64,000 nt of DNA, taken from assembly GCF_000938265.1 (NCBI RefSeq), contig NZ_JYFC01000011.1, positions 1 to 64,000 of the forward strand. The letters are read 5' to 3'. Below are positions 44,345-53,600 of this stretch, piece after piece. The position numbers and the translations under genes are program-made. Below the pieces are notes generated by a model. The model was not told where the DNA came from. It ran no database searches and saw nothing but the letters and a program-made list of their open reading frames with translations. Source of the DNA: Agreia bicolorata. Its GTDB lineage: Bacteria > Actinomycetota > Actinomycetes > Actinomycetales > Microbacteriaceae. Numbering within the stretch: position 1 is the first letter of the stretch; the number at the start of each line of letters is the position of its first letter.

Positions 44345-45130
44345 TCAGGCGACGAGCGACTTCTTGCGTTGTTTGAACCAGAGCACGAGCATAAAGCTGA
44401 AGATCACCAGTACCATCCACGAGCCGATTTTGCTCGCGTGCACGAGGGTCCACCCGGCCTCCTGTCCGGGGTAACTCCAAGCTCCGAGGATCGTTGCGAC
44501 GTTCTCGACGAACCAGATGAAGAAGCCGATGAGCAGGAACGAGATGAGCAGCGGCATCCGGTAGACCGTTTGACGAACCCTGAAGCGCACCCACGTCTTG
44601 CGCATCAGCACGGCGACCACGATCAGCAACGGCCACCGCATATCGGGCAGCCAGTGATTCGTGAAGAAGTTCACGTAGAAGAGGATGGCCGTGATCATCG
44701 TGGGAATCATCGGCACGGAGTCGATGTCGAGATCGAATCGGCGCCACGCCTGGCAGATGTAGCTCGCGATCGCCGCGTACATAAATCCGCTGTAGATGGG
44801 AACATCGCCGATGCGAAGCAGACCCTCGTCGGGGTATGTCCACGAACCGACGGCGACCTTGAAGACTTCGAGTGCGAGGCCGAGCACGTGGAACATGCAG
44901 ATGACGAGCAACTCGTCGCGCGTCTCGATCTTCGTCGCGAGCAGCACGATCTGCACGATGATGCACCAGACGAGCATCGTGTCGTAGCGGGCGAGCCCGA
45001 AGTCGACGAAGTGGGTGATCGCAAGGCCCAGAACGATCGAGACGGCGAAGAGGCACGAGAGCGCCTGCTTGAGACCGAAGTCGAGCAGATCGAGCAGAAG
45101 AGACCCTGCCCTCGCTGTGGTTGTGGTCAT
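44345..45130 (-). CDS. DUF817 family membrane protein
   Basis: The 261-residue protein has about eight membrane helices and strongly conserved polar segments: FHVLGLALEVFKVAVGSWTYP, GDVPIYSGFMYAAIASYICQAWRRF and WFVENVATILGAWSYPGQ. These are diagnostic of the DUF817 family, whose function is unknown. The start at 45130 (MTTTTARAG) is preferred over one 63 bases upstream. It is convergent with the MerR gene with a 19-base gap. Confidence 0.88.
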   Translation of the reverse strand: MTTTTARAGSLLLDLLDFGLKQALSCLFAVSIVLGLAITHFVDFGLARYDTMLVWCIIVQIVLLATKIETRDELLVICMFHVLGLALEVFKVAVGSWTYPDEGLLRIGDVPIYSGFMYAAIASYICQAWRRFDLDIDSVPMIPTMITAILFYVNFFTNHWLPDMRWPLLIVVAVLMRKTWVRFRVRQTVYRMPLLISFLLIGFFIWFVENVATILGAWSYPGQEAGWTLVHASKIGSWMVLVIFSFMLVLWFKQRKKSLVA

Positions 45131-45202
45131 CGCCGGAGCATAGCGTGCGACGATGGCGGCTCCGCTGAACCCCAGCGCAGCGTGCCGATACATAATGGCT
45201 GC

Positions 45203-45649
45203 ATGATCACCGTCGAACTCGCCCGATCACTGCGCGATGCCGGGCTGGTGTGGAAGCCGGCTTCGGGGGATCGTTTCTCGATTGATACTCCCGCATTCGA
45301 CCCCGAGGCGCTCGACGCCGAGGTCTTCACCGTCAGCGACATGACCATCGAGGCCCAGCACTATCCCACCGGAACCATTCTCGGTTTCAACGGCACGACG
45401 GAGTGGGCGCTCGACTCGGTCGAGTTGCACGAGGCGTTGTGGCTGCCTCGTGAAGACCAGCTCCGCGGGATGCTCCGAGGTGCTTTCCGGTCACTCGTGC
45501 GGCTGGAGACCTCGGAGGACTCGGCGCCCGAGTATCGTGTCGACATCGTCTTTCGGGGCACGCCGTCGAGTCACACGGCCGCAGACCCGGCCGACGCCTA
45601 CGGGCGGGCCGTGCTCACGCTAGTGGCGGCATCCAGCGCCTCGGTCTGA
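45203..45649 (+). CDS. conserved hypothetical protein (often mislabelled CpaE)
   Basis: The 148-residue soluble protein begins MITVELARSLRDAGLVWKPASGDRF and contains EWALDSVELHEALWLPREDQLRGML. This pattern recurs in a small actinobacterial family that databases often call pilus assembly protein CpaE, although no ATPase or receiver motif is present. The sequence CATAAT at 45191-45196 looks like a -10 box seven bases before the ATG, so the messenger is probably leaderless. Confidence 0.78.
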   Translation: MITVELARSLRDAGLVWKPASGDRFSIDTPAFDPEALDAEVFTVSDMTIEAQHYPTGTILGFNGTTEWALDSVELHEALWLPREDQLRGMLRGAFRSLVRLETSEDSAPEYRVDIVFRGTPSSHTAADPADAYGRAVLTLVAASSASV

Positions 45650-45733
45650 AAGGGGTGGACGCGGGGCAGCACGATCCACGAAACTGAGGTCACCCGGGAA
45701 CTGTTTCCGGAATCGACAAAGGGGTTGGATTCC

Positions 45734-45955
45734 ATGGCTGACACGTATCGTGCACTGCTGCAATCAGGCGGACTCTCAGAGGGCAAGGAGACCGTCGAGC
45801 ATTTCGTCGATGGCAAGCCCCGCGAGACGATCGTCGAGGTCTTCGATGCCGAGGGCGAATCGCAGGAGAGGGTCTGGCGACTCGTCGTTCCCGTCACGCC
45901 CGAACCGATCTCTTACGAGTTGGTGGGAGACACTCCGCAAGAGATCCCCAACTGA
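45734..45955 (+). CDS. small acidic hypothetical protein
   Basis: The 73-residue product (MADTYRALLQSGGLSEGKETVEHF) is acidic and strand-rich, with no membrane segment and no motif I recognise. ATG 45734 is preferred over a TTG nine bases upstream. It is followed 123 bases later by the CsbD gene and could belong to the same stress-related cluster. Confidence 0.6.
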   Translation: MADTYRALLQSGGLSEGKETVEHFVDGKPRETIVEVFDAEGESQERVWRLVVPVTPEPISYELVGDTPQEIPN

Positions 45956-46078
45956 TCGGTGTGCCTGTAACTGATCGCAGGAGGCATCACAAGCCCCCGT
46001 CCACCACGTGCGCGTGGGGCGTAGCGTGAAACGCGTGCCGGGACTCACAAGGATTCCGGAAGACGAAAGGTGGATGCC

Positions 46079-46252
46079 ATGGGATTCGACGACAAAGTCA
46101 AGAACGCCGCAGATGACCTGGCCGGCAAGGCGAAGGAAGCCGCAGGCAAGGTCACAGGCAACGAGCGCCTCGAAGCCGAGGGCAAGGCCGACCAGGTAGG
46201 CGCAGACGCCCGCAAGGCCGGAGAGAACGTCAAAGACGCTTTCAAGCACTGA
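46079..46252 (+). CDS. CsbD-family stress protein
   Basis: The 57-residue, lysine- and alanine-rich protein matches the CsbD pattern: MGFDDKVKNAADDLAGKAKEAAGKVTGN and repeated GKA segments. CsbD proteins are induced by general stress and are thought to be helical and soluble; their exact job is unknown. An AAAGGTGG site lies just upstream of the ATG. A strong hairpin follows the gene. Confidence 0.92.
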   Translation: MGFDDKVKNAADDLAGKAKEAAGKVTGNERLEAEGKADQVGADARKAGENVKDAFKH

Positions 46253-46291
46253 CGGTCTTGGCGCGGCCACAGGCTGACGCATGATGACCGG

Positions 46292-46324
46292 GAATGCCGG
46301 GGCACCACGGGTGCCCCGGCATTC
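46292..46324 (+). terminator. terminator hairpin after the CsbD gene
   Basis: A perfect 15-base-pair stem (46292-46306 with 46310-46324) with a three-base loop follows the csbD stop by 39 bases. The tail is not T-rich, but the stem is the strongest in this part of the window. Confidence 0.75.
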
Positions 46325-46364
46325 GTCTGGATGGGGGAGTTTCTTATGACGCAAGGAGTATCGG

Positions 46365-47366
46365 GTGTCCGTCGCTGAACGCCTCGAATTCTGGGCAGGG
46401 AAAGCGGCTGAGGTCGCGGGCGATCCGCAGCGGGCCGTCGACCTCGCGCTGTCGATCTGCAACGACGCACCTCTACCCGGCTCCGGCGAGACGCCGGCCC
46501 TGTTCGAGCTGTTCCGGGCTCTCGGCCGTGCCGACCTCACCGCGGCACGAGTCGTCGAGGCGCATCTGGATGCTCGTGCGATCCTCGCCGAGGCGGGTCT
46601 TGAACCGCAGGCGGGCGCCTGGGGCGTGTTCGCCGCCGAGGGGCCGCGAGTGCGTCTCGATGCCCGGGAGTCCGACGGAGGATTCCGTCTGTCGGGCACG
46701 AAGCCGTGGTGTTCCATGGCGCACCTGCTCGACCGTGCCCTGGTTACGGCGCACACGGCAGACGGCCACCGGCGGTTGTTCGACGTGGATCTTCGAGCTG
46801 ACGGCGTGACGGCGCGCAGTGGTGAGTGGGTCGCCTTGGGTCTTCAGGGAGTGCCGAGCGGAGCCGTGGATTTCGACGACGTCGTCGCAGCGCCCGTTGG
46901 CGCCGACGACTGGTATCTCGACCGGCCGGGCTTCGCCTGGGGTGGCATCGGCGTCGCGGCGTGCTGGCTGGGAGGAGCCGAAGGCCTTGCGCATCGGATG
47001 CTGTCCGGCGCGCGTTCGGCGAATCGCGAGCCGGATCAGATCGCGCTGATGCACCTCGGCGCCGTCGATGCCGGGCTCTTCGCCGCGCGGGTCACGTTGG
47101 ACAACGCCGGCCGCAGTATCGACGAACGAACAGCCGAGGGCGTCGACGGGCGCATACTGGCCGCGCGCGTTCGCATCGTCGTGGCAACCGTCGTCGAAGA
47201 CGTGCTCCGCCGCGTGGCTCACTCGCTCGGCCCGGCGCCCCTCGCCCTCGAGGCGGAGCATGCGCGACGCGTGGCCGATCTCGAACTCTATGTGCGGCAG
47301 CACCACGCCGAGCGCGATGAGGCATCGCTGGGCAGGCGCATCCTCTCAGAGGAGTCGGCGCGGTGA
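46365..47366 (+). CDS. acyl-CoA dehydrogenase-like flavoprotein
   Basis: The 333-residue protein matches the central and C-terminal plan of acyl-CoA dehydrogenases, with LSGTKPWCSMAHLLDRALVTA in the FAD-binding middle domain and a helical C-terminus. It is shorter than the usual 380 residues, and the N-terminal helical domain is reduced. The catalytic glutamate could not be placed. It starts the ATGA-coupled trio with the PIG-L/methyltransferase and glycosyltransferase genes, so it may modify a lipid or acyl part of the same product rather than act in beta-oxidation. Confidence 0.8.
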   Translation: MSVAERLEFWAGKAAEVAGDPQRAVDLALSICNDAPLPGSGETPALFELFRALGRADLTAARVVEAHLDARAILAEAGLEPQAGAWGVFAAEGPRVRLDARESDGGFRLSGTKPWCSMAHLLDRALVTAHTADGHRRLFDVDLRADGVTARSGEWVALGLQGVPSGAVDFDDVVAAPVGADDWYLDRPGFAWGGIGVAACWLGGAEGLAHRMLSGARSANREPDQIALMHLGAVDAGLFAARVTLDNAGRSIDERTAEGVDGRILAARVRIVVATVVEDVLRRVAHSLGPAPLALEAEHARRVADLELYVRQHHAERDEASLGRRILSEESAR

Positions 47367-48736
47367 GCTTCGACCATCGAGATGCGGGCACGTCGGATTC
47401 GGCATGGCTCGCCACAGCTGAGTGGGCGAGCGTTCAGGCGCTGGGTCTCGGCGGCGTCGAGCTGCTCGTGGTCGTCGCCGCCCATCCCGACGACGAGACG
47501 CTCGGAGCGGGAGGCCTCATCGCCACGGCGCACGCTGCAGGCATTCCCGTGGCCGTGATCGTCGCGACGGCCGGAGAGCATTCGCATCCCGAGTCGAAGA
47601 CATTCGCTCCTGAACGTCTAACCGTCATTCGTCGCGCCGAGGTCGTGGGAGCGATCGACGCCCTCGCGCCGGGAGCCCCGGTGCAGCTCCTCGGTCTCCC
47701 GGACGGCGAGCTCCGGCAGAATGCCGATTCGCTGACGGCTGCGGTCAGGGCGTGTATCGGCGACCATGCCGGAGTGCTGGTCGTCTCACCCTGGCGCGGC
47801 GACGGGCATCCGGATCACACCGCCGCAGGCGACGCGGCCGCAGCGGCGGTCGAAGCCGCCGGCGCGACGCTCGTCGAGTACCCGATCTGGGGCTGGCACT
47901 GGGGCCGGCCGGACTCGCCGGCGTGGCCGTGGCAGAGACTTCGCACCGTGCTGCTTGGCCGCGAAGCCGCCGTGGCCAAGGTGGTCGCGCTGGGGCTCCA
48001 CCGGAGCCAGACCGAGCCGCTCTCTGACGCTCCGGGAGACGAGGCGATCGTCTCTTCATCGTTCGCTGCGCATTTTCGCCGTGACTTCGAGACCTTCTTC
48101 GTCGCCGACGAGCCGGTGGCGCCGAACTCTCACGAGTCGTTGGCCCAGGGATACTTCGACACCTTCTATGAGGGACGCACCGATCCCTGGGGCTTCGAGA
48201 CACGATGGTACGAGGAGCGCAAACGTGCCCTCACGCTGGCAGCGCTCCCGCGGCGACGCTTCGGCTCGGCGCTCGAGATCGGCTGCTCGATCGGCGTACT
48301 CACGGCTGAACTGGCGGATCGCGTCGATGACATGCTGGCCACCGACATCGCCCAGGCGCCGCTCGATGCCGCCGCGCACCGTCTGGCCGGCCGCTCCGAG
48401 GTTCGCTTCGAACGCCGCGCCCTTCCCCAGGAGTGGCCTGACGAGACGTTCGACCTGATCGTCGTCTCCGAAGTGGGGTACTACCTCTCGCCTGATCGTC
48501 TAGACGAACTCGTGCGCCGAGCATCCGACAGTCTGAACGACGGGGGCATCGTGATCGCGTGCCACTGGAGGCACCCTGTCAGCGACTACCCCATGCGGGG
48601 CGACGACGTGCATGAGGCATTCCGCCGCTCTGCCAAGCTCGTGCGGGTTGGGGGCTATGACGACGACGACTTTCTTCTGGATGTCTTCGGTCGCCCCGGA
48701 ACGGCATCGGTCGCGTCGGCGGAGGGGTTGGCGTGA
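47363..48736 (+). CDS. bifunctional PIG-L deacetylase / SAM methyltransferase
   Basis: The 457-residue fusion has an N-terminal PIG-L zinc deacetylase (AAHPDDETLGAGG near 39-51, GHPDHTAAGDAA near 150). From about residue 250 a NodS-like class I methyltransferase begins, with YFDTFYEGRTDPWGFETRWYEERKR followed by the SAM-binding ALEIGCSIGVLTAELA near 302. PIG-L enzymes remove acetyl groups from N-acetylglucosamine conjugates; the freed amine could then be methylated by the second domain, as in Nod-factor-like chemistry. The gene is coupled to both neighbours by four-base overlaps. Confidence 0.92.
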   Translation: MSFDHRDAGTSDSAWLATAEWASVQALGLGGVELLVVVAAHPDDETLGAGGLIATAHAAGIPVAVIVATAGEHSHPESKTFAPERLTVIRRAEVVGAIDALAPGAPVQLLGLPDGELRQNADSLTAAVRACIGDHAGVLVVSPWRGDGHPDHTAAGDAAAAAVEAAGATLVEYPIWGWHWGRPDSPAWPWQRLRTVLLGREAAVAKVVALGLHRSQTEPLSDAPGDEAIVSSSFAAHFRRDFETFFVADEPVAPNSHESLAQGYFDTFYEGRTDPWGFETRWYEERKRALTLAALPRRRFGSALEIGCSIGVLTAELADRVDDMLATDIAQAPLDAAAHRLAGRSEVRFERRALPQEWPDETFDLIVVSEVGYYLSPDRLDELVRRASDSLNDGGIVIACHWRHPVSDYPMRGDDVHEAFRRSAKLVRVGGYDDDDFLLDVFGRPGTASVASAEGLA

Positions 48737-49437
48737 GCGCTCGCATCAGGCAGCTCGTCGTCGTCGTTCCGGCCCGAAATGAAGAGAAGACGATCGCCCG
48801 CTGTCTCGACGCGCTGGAAGCGGCGGTCGAACGGCTTCGCGGCACCCGGCCGACCGACCTCCCCGATGTGCGCATCGTCGTTGTGCTTGATCGATGCATC
48901 GACGGCACGGCGCAGATCGTCGCCCGGCGATCGACCGTCGACGCAGTCGTCAGCTCGGCAGGCAAGGTGGGATCGGCACGCGCACGCGGCATCGAGCGGG
49001 CGCTCGCGGCCAATGCTGTGCCGCCCGAGAACATCTGGATCGCCAACACGGACGCGGACTCGGCAGTCTCTGCCGACTGGTTGTGCGTGCAACTGGAGGC
49101 AGCCGAGGCAGGGCACGCGATCTTGCTCGGTGCCGTTCGCCCCGATGAGGACGGGCTTGAGGCCGAGCGGCTCGCGCACTACCTGCGCCGGCATCCGCTG
49201 CGCGAAAGCCACCGCAACGTGCACGGGGCCAACCTCGGGGTGCGGGCCGATCACTACCTGGCCGCGGGAGGGTTCGCCGACGTGGCCACAGGAGAAGACG
49301 CGGCACTCGTCGCGGCGCTCGAGAACCTCGGACTCGAGGCGGCCAGCACTGCACGCGCCGCTGTACTCACCTCGTCGCGATTGCTGGGTCGGGCGCCCGA
49401 CGGGTATTCAGAGGTACTCCGCGCCATCGCGGGTTAG
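48733..49437 (+). CDS. family 2 glycosyltransferase
   Basis: The 234-residue GT-A transferase has VVVVPARNEEKTIARCLDAL, the DRCIDGT segment, the metal-binding NTDADS in place of DxD, and VHGANLGVRADHYLAAGGF near the acceptor site. There is no membrane helix. It is the last gene of the trio and probably transfers the sugar that is deacetylated and methylated by the neighbouring fusion protein. Confidence 0.88.
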   Translation: MSARIRQLVVVVPARNEEKTIARCLDALEAAVERLRGTRPTDLPDVRIVVVLDRCIDGTAQIVARRSTVDAVVSSAGKVGSARARGIERALAANAVPPENIWIANTDADSAVSADWLCVQLEAAEAGHAILLGAVRPDEDGLEAERLAHYLRRHPLRESHRNVHGANLGVRADHYLAAGGFADVATGEDAALVAALENLGLEAASTARAAVLTSSRLLGRAPDGYSEVLRAIAG

Positions 49438-49445
49438 CCGCAGTC

Positions 49446-50528
49446 TTAGCTGTTCTGCTGCGCGGCGAGAAGCTCGAGGGTGCGCTCCGCGCCGGCGCCG
49501 ACTCGAACGTCTTGGCCGTCGTGGTCTGAGGCGATCGGCGACACCATGACCTCATCGACTCCATACTTCGTGGCAAGAGCCGTCAGCTGCGCCCCTGCCG
49601 TGTCGGGCGTTCCGATGATCCATCGCGCCGACTGGTCGGCCACGAGATCCTCCTCCATCGGGTTCAGCGTCACGGCCTGGGCCTGCTCGACCGTCATACG
49701 AGGGCCGAGGGTGCTGCCCGAACGGAGCCGGGCCATCGTGATGAGCTGGGGGAGAGCGAGTGCTTCGGCCTCGTCTCGGGTGTCGGCGACCACAGCGTTG
49801 ACCGTGAGGAACGTCGTCGGCTCGGCGAGTGCGGGAGACGGCTGGAACTCACGGCGGTACAGGTCGAGTGCGCTGTCGATACCCGACTGCCCGAAATGGT
49901 GGGCATAGACGAAGGCGATTCCGAGGCGAGCGGCCAACTGGGCGCTGTACGTGCTCGAGCCCAGCAGCCAGAGCATGGGCGAGGATGCCGTGCGCGGGGT
50001 CGAGCGCAGCGAGTAGTCACGGCCGCGAAGCGGAATAACGACCCCCGGCTGCGATGCGGCGTCGAAAGCATCGGCGATCGGCGTGTCGTCGGAGCCGAGA
50101 AGTCCGGCGACCAGCTCGACGTCGCCGGGGAACGAATCCACTCCCGACTCCTCGGCTCGCGTGCCGCGCAGCATGTATGCCGTGACGGGGTCGGAGCCGG
50201 GTGCTCGCCCGATGCCGAGGTCGATGCGACCGGGGTGCATGGCCTCGAGTAGAGAGAACTGCTCGGCCACGGTGAGAGGGGCATGATTGGGCAGCATTAC
50301 TCCGCCTGATCCGACCCGGATTCGGCTTGTGTTCGCCGCCAGATGGGCGATCAGCACGGCCGGAGAGGTCGCCGCGACGGCCTCCATGTTGTGGTGCTCG
50401 GCGACCCAGTATCGGGTGAAGCCGAGATCGTCGGCTCGTCGCGCGAGAGAGACAGCCGCAGCGACGGAGTCGGCGCTCGTCTGGTCGGTGCGCACGGGCA
50501 GGAGGTCGAGAACGGAGAGTTTCAGCAT
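49446..50528 (-). CDS. LLM-class flavin-dependent oxidoreductase
   Basis: The 360-residue bacterial luciferase-like protein has the TIM-barrel entry LSVLDLLPVRTDQTSADSVAAAVSLARRADDLGFTRYWVAEHHNM (shown here only as landmark pieces). GSGGVMLPNHAPLTVAEQF and RIDLGIGRAPGSDP follow. These mark the subgroup that usually uses FMN as substrate with a separate reductase. It is possible but not shown that it uses F420, whose synthesis gene lies 10 kb away. ATG 50528 is preferred over TTG 50540. It is divergent from the helicase-like gene. Confidence 0.9.
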   Translation of the reverse strand: MLKLSVLDLLPVRTDQTSADSVAAAVSLARRADDLGFTRYWVAEHHNMEAVAATSPAVLIAHLAANTSRIRVGSGGVMLPNHAPLTVAEQFSLLEAMHPGRIDLGIGRAPGSDPVTAYMLRGTRAEESGVDSFPGDVELVAGLLGSDDTPIADAFDAASQPGVVIPLRGRDYSLRSTPRTASSPMLWLLGSSTYSAQLAARLGIAFVYAHHFGQSGIDSALDLYRREFQPSPALAEPTTFLTVNAVVADTRDEAEALALPQLITMARLRSGSTLGPRMTVEQAQAVTLNPMEEDLVADQSARWIIGTPDTAGAQLTALATKYGVDEVMVSPIASDHDGQDVRVGAGAERTLELLAAQQNS

Positions 50529-50658
50529 CGTCTTGGTCAACGCTTCGGATGTCCGCCGGTATTCCGCGGTCTCGAAGGTCTCGGCCGAAACCGGACAAAT
50601 GCGGCGAAACCCCTCGCAGATGCCAGGATTTCGGGCGTGGCGCGCTTAAGGTAACCGT

Positions 50659-53600
50659 GTGTGGCGCGCCGATAAGAAACTAGATGCAGACGGAATTCCG
50701 ACTGCGGCCGACGACGACTCGTCGGCCTGGGGTCGCCAGACCGCGCCTGAAAAGGGCGGTCGACCTCTTACCAACCTCACCAGCGAAAGCCGGGTCGAGC
50801 CCAATCGAGAGCGTTGGAGAGACGAGCTCAGCAGGGTAGGTGGAGTATCACCGCTCATCCACTTCGACGACTCGCCTCGAAACCGCATCGACCTCTCGGC
50901 GACCCACCCCGGAGGACTCGCGCAGTTCATTACGGGCAACGCCACGCTGCTCTCGAGCCTCATTCGCGACGAGCTGGCCCTGCGCACCGCCCGCCTCGCG
51001 GCCGCAGCGATCACCGACAAGGGCGTCGAGCTTCGCAGCGTGCGTGGCATCGATGCCGTCAATCTTGGTATCGGATTCGCGGAGTGGCGACTCGAGCAGG
51101 AGTCTTTCAGTGCCCCGGTGCTGTTGCGCCCCGTGTCTGTTCGTCGCTACGGACGTGACTTCGAACTCAAGCTGCGCGGCGGTCCCACGGTCAACCCCGA
51201 GCTCGTTCGCGCCCTGTCCGAGCAGTTCCAGATCGAACTCGATGCCGATGCACTCGTGGCGCTTGCGGTCAACAACGGCGTCTTCAAGCCGCAGCCCGTC
51301 ATCGACCAGCTGCGCGGTCTCACTTCGCAGCTGGCGTGGTTCAGCGTCAGCCCCCGTCTCGCCGTCTCGACCTTCGCCGATGTGAGCCATGCGCTGGTCG
51401 ACGATGCCGTCGACCTCGCGCATCCGGTTCTCGACGCTCTCGCGGGTAACGTCACGGCCCGCCGCGGCGTTCAAGACGGCTATCACCCGGTCGACGCGAC
51501 GCCGCAAGACCAGCGCCCGCCCGCCACCGACACACTCCTGCTCGATGCCGACCCCGAGCAAGAGAACGTCATCGCTCAGATCGGCGCAGGCAACTCGCTC
51601 GTGGTCAAGACTCTGCCCGGAACGGGCGGCACCCAGACCATCGTCAACGCCGTCGGCGCTCTCATCGCGCAGAACAAGCGCGTTCTCGTCGTGAGCCCCC
51701 GTCGTCTCAGCCTGCGCGGAATCGCCAGGCGCCTCACCGACGTCGGCCTGCCCGGCGTGGCTGTGTCGCCGCGCACGCTGCGCCGCGATCTGATCCAGTC
51801 GATCGGTCGCAACGAGAAGGCCAGGCAGCCCCATGTCGCCGACGTCGATGAGGCTCTTGTGCGCCTGCGCGGCGTTCTGCTCGACTACCGCAGCTCGCTC
51901 GGCCGGGTCGACCCCGTGCTCAAGGTCTCGGTTCTGGATGCGCTTCGCGAACTCGCACGCCTCGAACTGCTCCAGACGCCTCCCTCCACCAAGGCTCGCC
52001 TCGATCGACATGCCCTGGAGGGGCTGGCCTCTGGCCGCGTCCAGGCGGCGAAGACTCTGAGCAAGGCCGCGGCCCTGGGCGAGTTCCGCTACGGGCCAGA
52101 CGACTCTCCCTGGTACGGCGCCGCGTTCGCATCGTCCGACGATGCCCACAGTGCACACCAGCTTGCCAAGAAACTGCACAAGACCGACCTTCCCACACTG
52201 CTTTCGGGCGCATGGGAACTGATCGGACAGACCCGCATGCGGCCCTTCGCCACGCTTACTGAGCTCGGCGTCTACCTGCGCCTGCTGCTCGATCTGCGCG
52301 AGACGCTCGACAAGTTCCTTCCCGTGGTGTTCGATCGTTCGCTGACCGAGTTGATCGCGGCGACCTCGAACCGTCGCGACTCGCCGCAGCTCTCGTCGAC
52401 GAGCCGTCGACGCCTGCGCGGCCTGGCGCGAGAGTACGTGCGGCCCGGAGTACACATCGGTGACCTCAACGAGGCCCTCAAACACATTCAGCAGCAGCGC
52501 ACCCTCTGGTACCGCTTCGCCGCAGCGGGCATCCCGCCGGAAATCCCCATCGGTATCGCCGATGTTCAGGTCGCCTACCAGCGGGTCACTGAAGATCTGG
52601 CTCAGCTCGACGTGCCACTGGGCACCGTGGGCACGGCCAGGCAGCTGACGAGTCTGCCCATCGACGAGCTCGTATCGATGGTCGAGGGGCTTGCCGCCGA
52701 CTCCGAGGTTCTTGCCAATCTGCAGGAGCGCACGGCGCTCCTCGACACGCTTCGCGAGCACTCGCTCGACCCTCTCCTGACCGACCTCTCGCAGAGGCAC
52801 GTGCCCGAAAGCGCCGTGGCCGATGAGCTGGAGCTCGCCTGGTGGCAGTCGGTTCTCGAACTGATGCTCGCCAACGACAGGGCGCTTCTGGGCGCGAACA
52901 CCTCTGTGCTCGATCGGCTCGAAGCCGACTTCAGGCTGGTCGACGAAGCACACGCCTCAGCAAGTGGCGCTCTCCTCGCATGGCAGCTCGCCGAGACATG
53001 GAGCGTCGGACTCGTCGACTATCCCGAAGAGGCTGCGGCCCTCAAGAACATTCTGCGCACCGACGGCGTCGATTCGCAGGCCTTGCACGAGGCGGCCCCG
53101 CACCTGGGTCGCGTCCTTGCGCCCGTGTGGCTCGCCTCTCCCTACGAGATCGCTGAGATCTCCGACTCGCTGCACTTCGACACCGTCATTCTGGTCGACG
53201 CGGGAGCGACGACTCTGGCAGAGAACGTTGGAGCGATCCGTCGTGGACGTCAGGTCGTTGCGTTCGGTGACCCGGTGACGCAGACTCCGTCGCGCTTCGA
53301 CATCGCCATCGCGGCGACACCCGACTCGTCGAACCGTGCTCAGGCCGAGCAGTCCGTCGAAGAACTGCATGCCGAGTCTGCGCTGGCCCGACTCGCCGAA
53401 CTGGTGCCGACACTTCCTCTGACGCGCAGCTACCGTGCGGGCGGCGAAGACCTGGCAGAGCTCGTGAATCACCGCTTCTACGGCGGAAAGATCGACTCTC
53501 TTCCCTGGGCCGGAACCTTCCTCGGCCACGGCAGCCTCGCCCTGCACTACGTGGAGGGTCGCGGCGGAATGCCCGACACCGAGACTGGTGCAGTCGAGAG

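Noticed and set aside
45203-45649. CpaE pilus assembly protein
   Set aside because: The family is often given this name in databases, but the protein is 148 residues long and lacks receiver and ATPase motifs.
50848-52953. 701-codon minus-strand frame inside the helicase-like gene
   Set aside because: It is antisense of a real gene with helicase motifs, and it has no recognisable domain or ribosome site.
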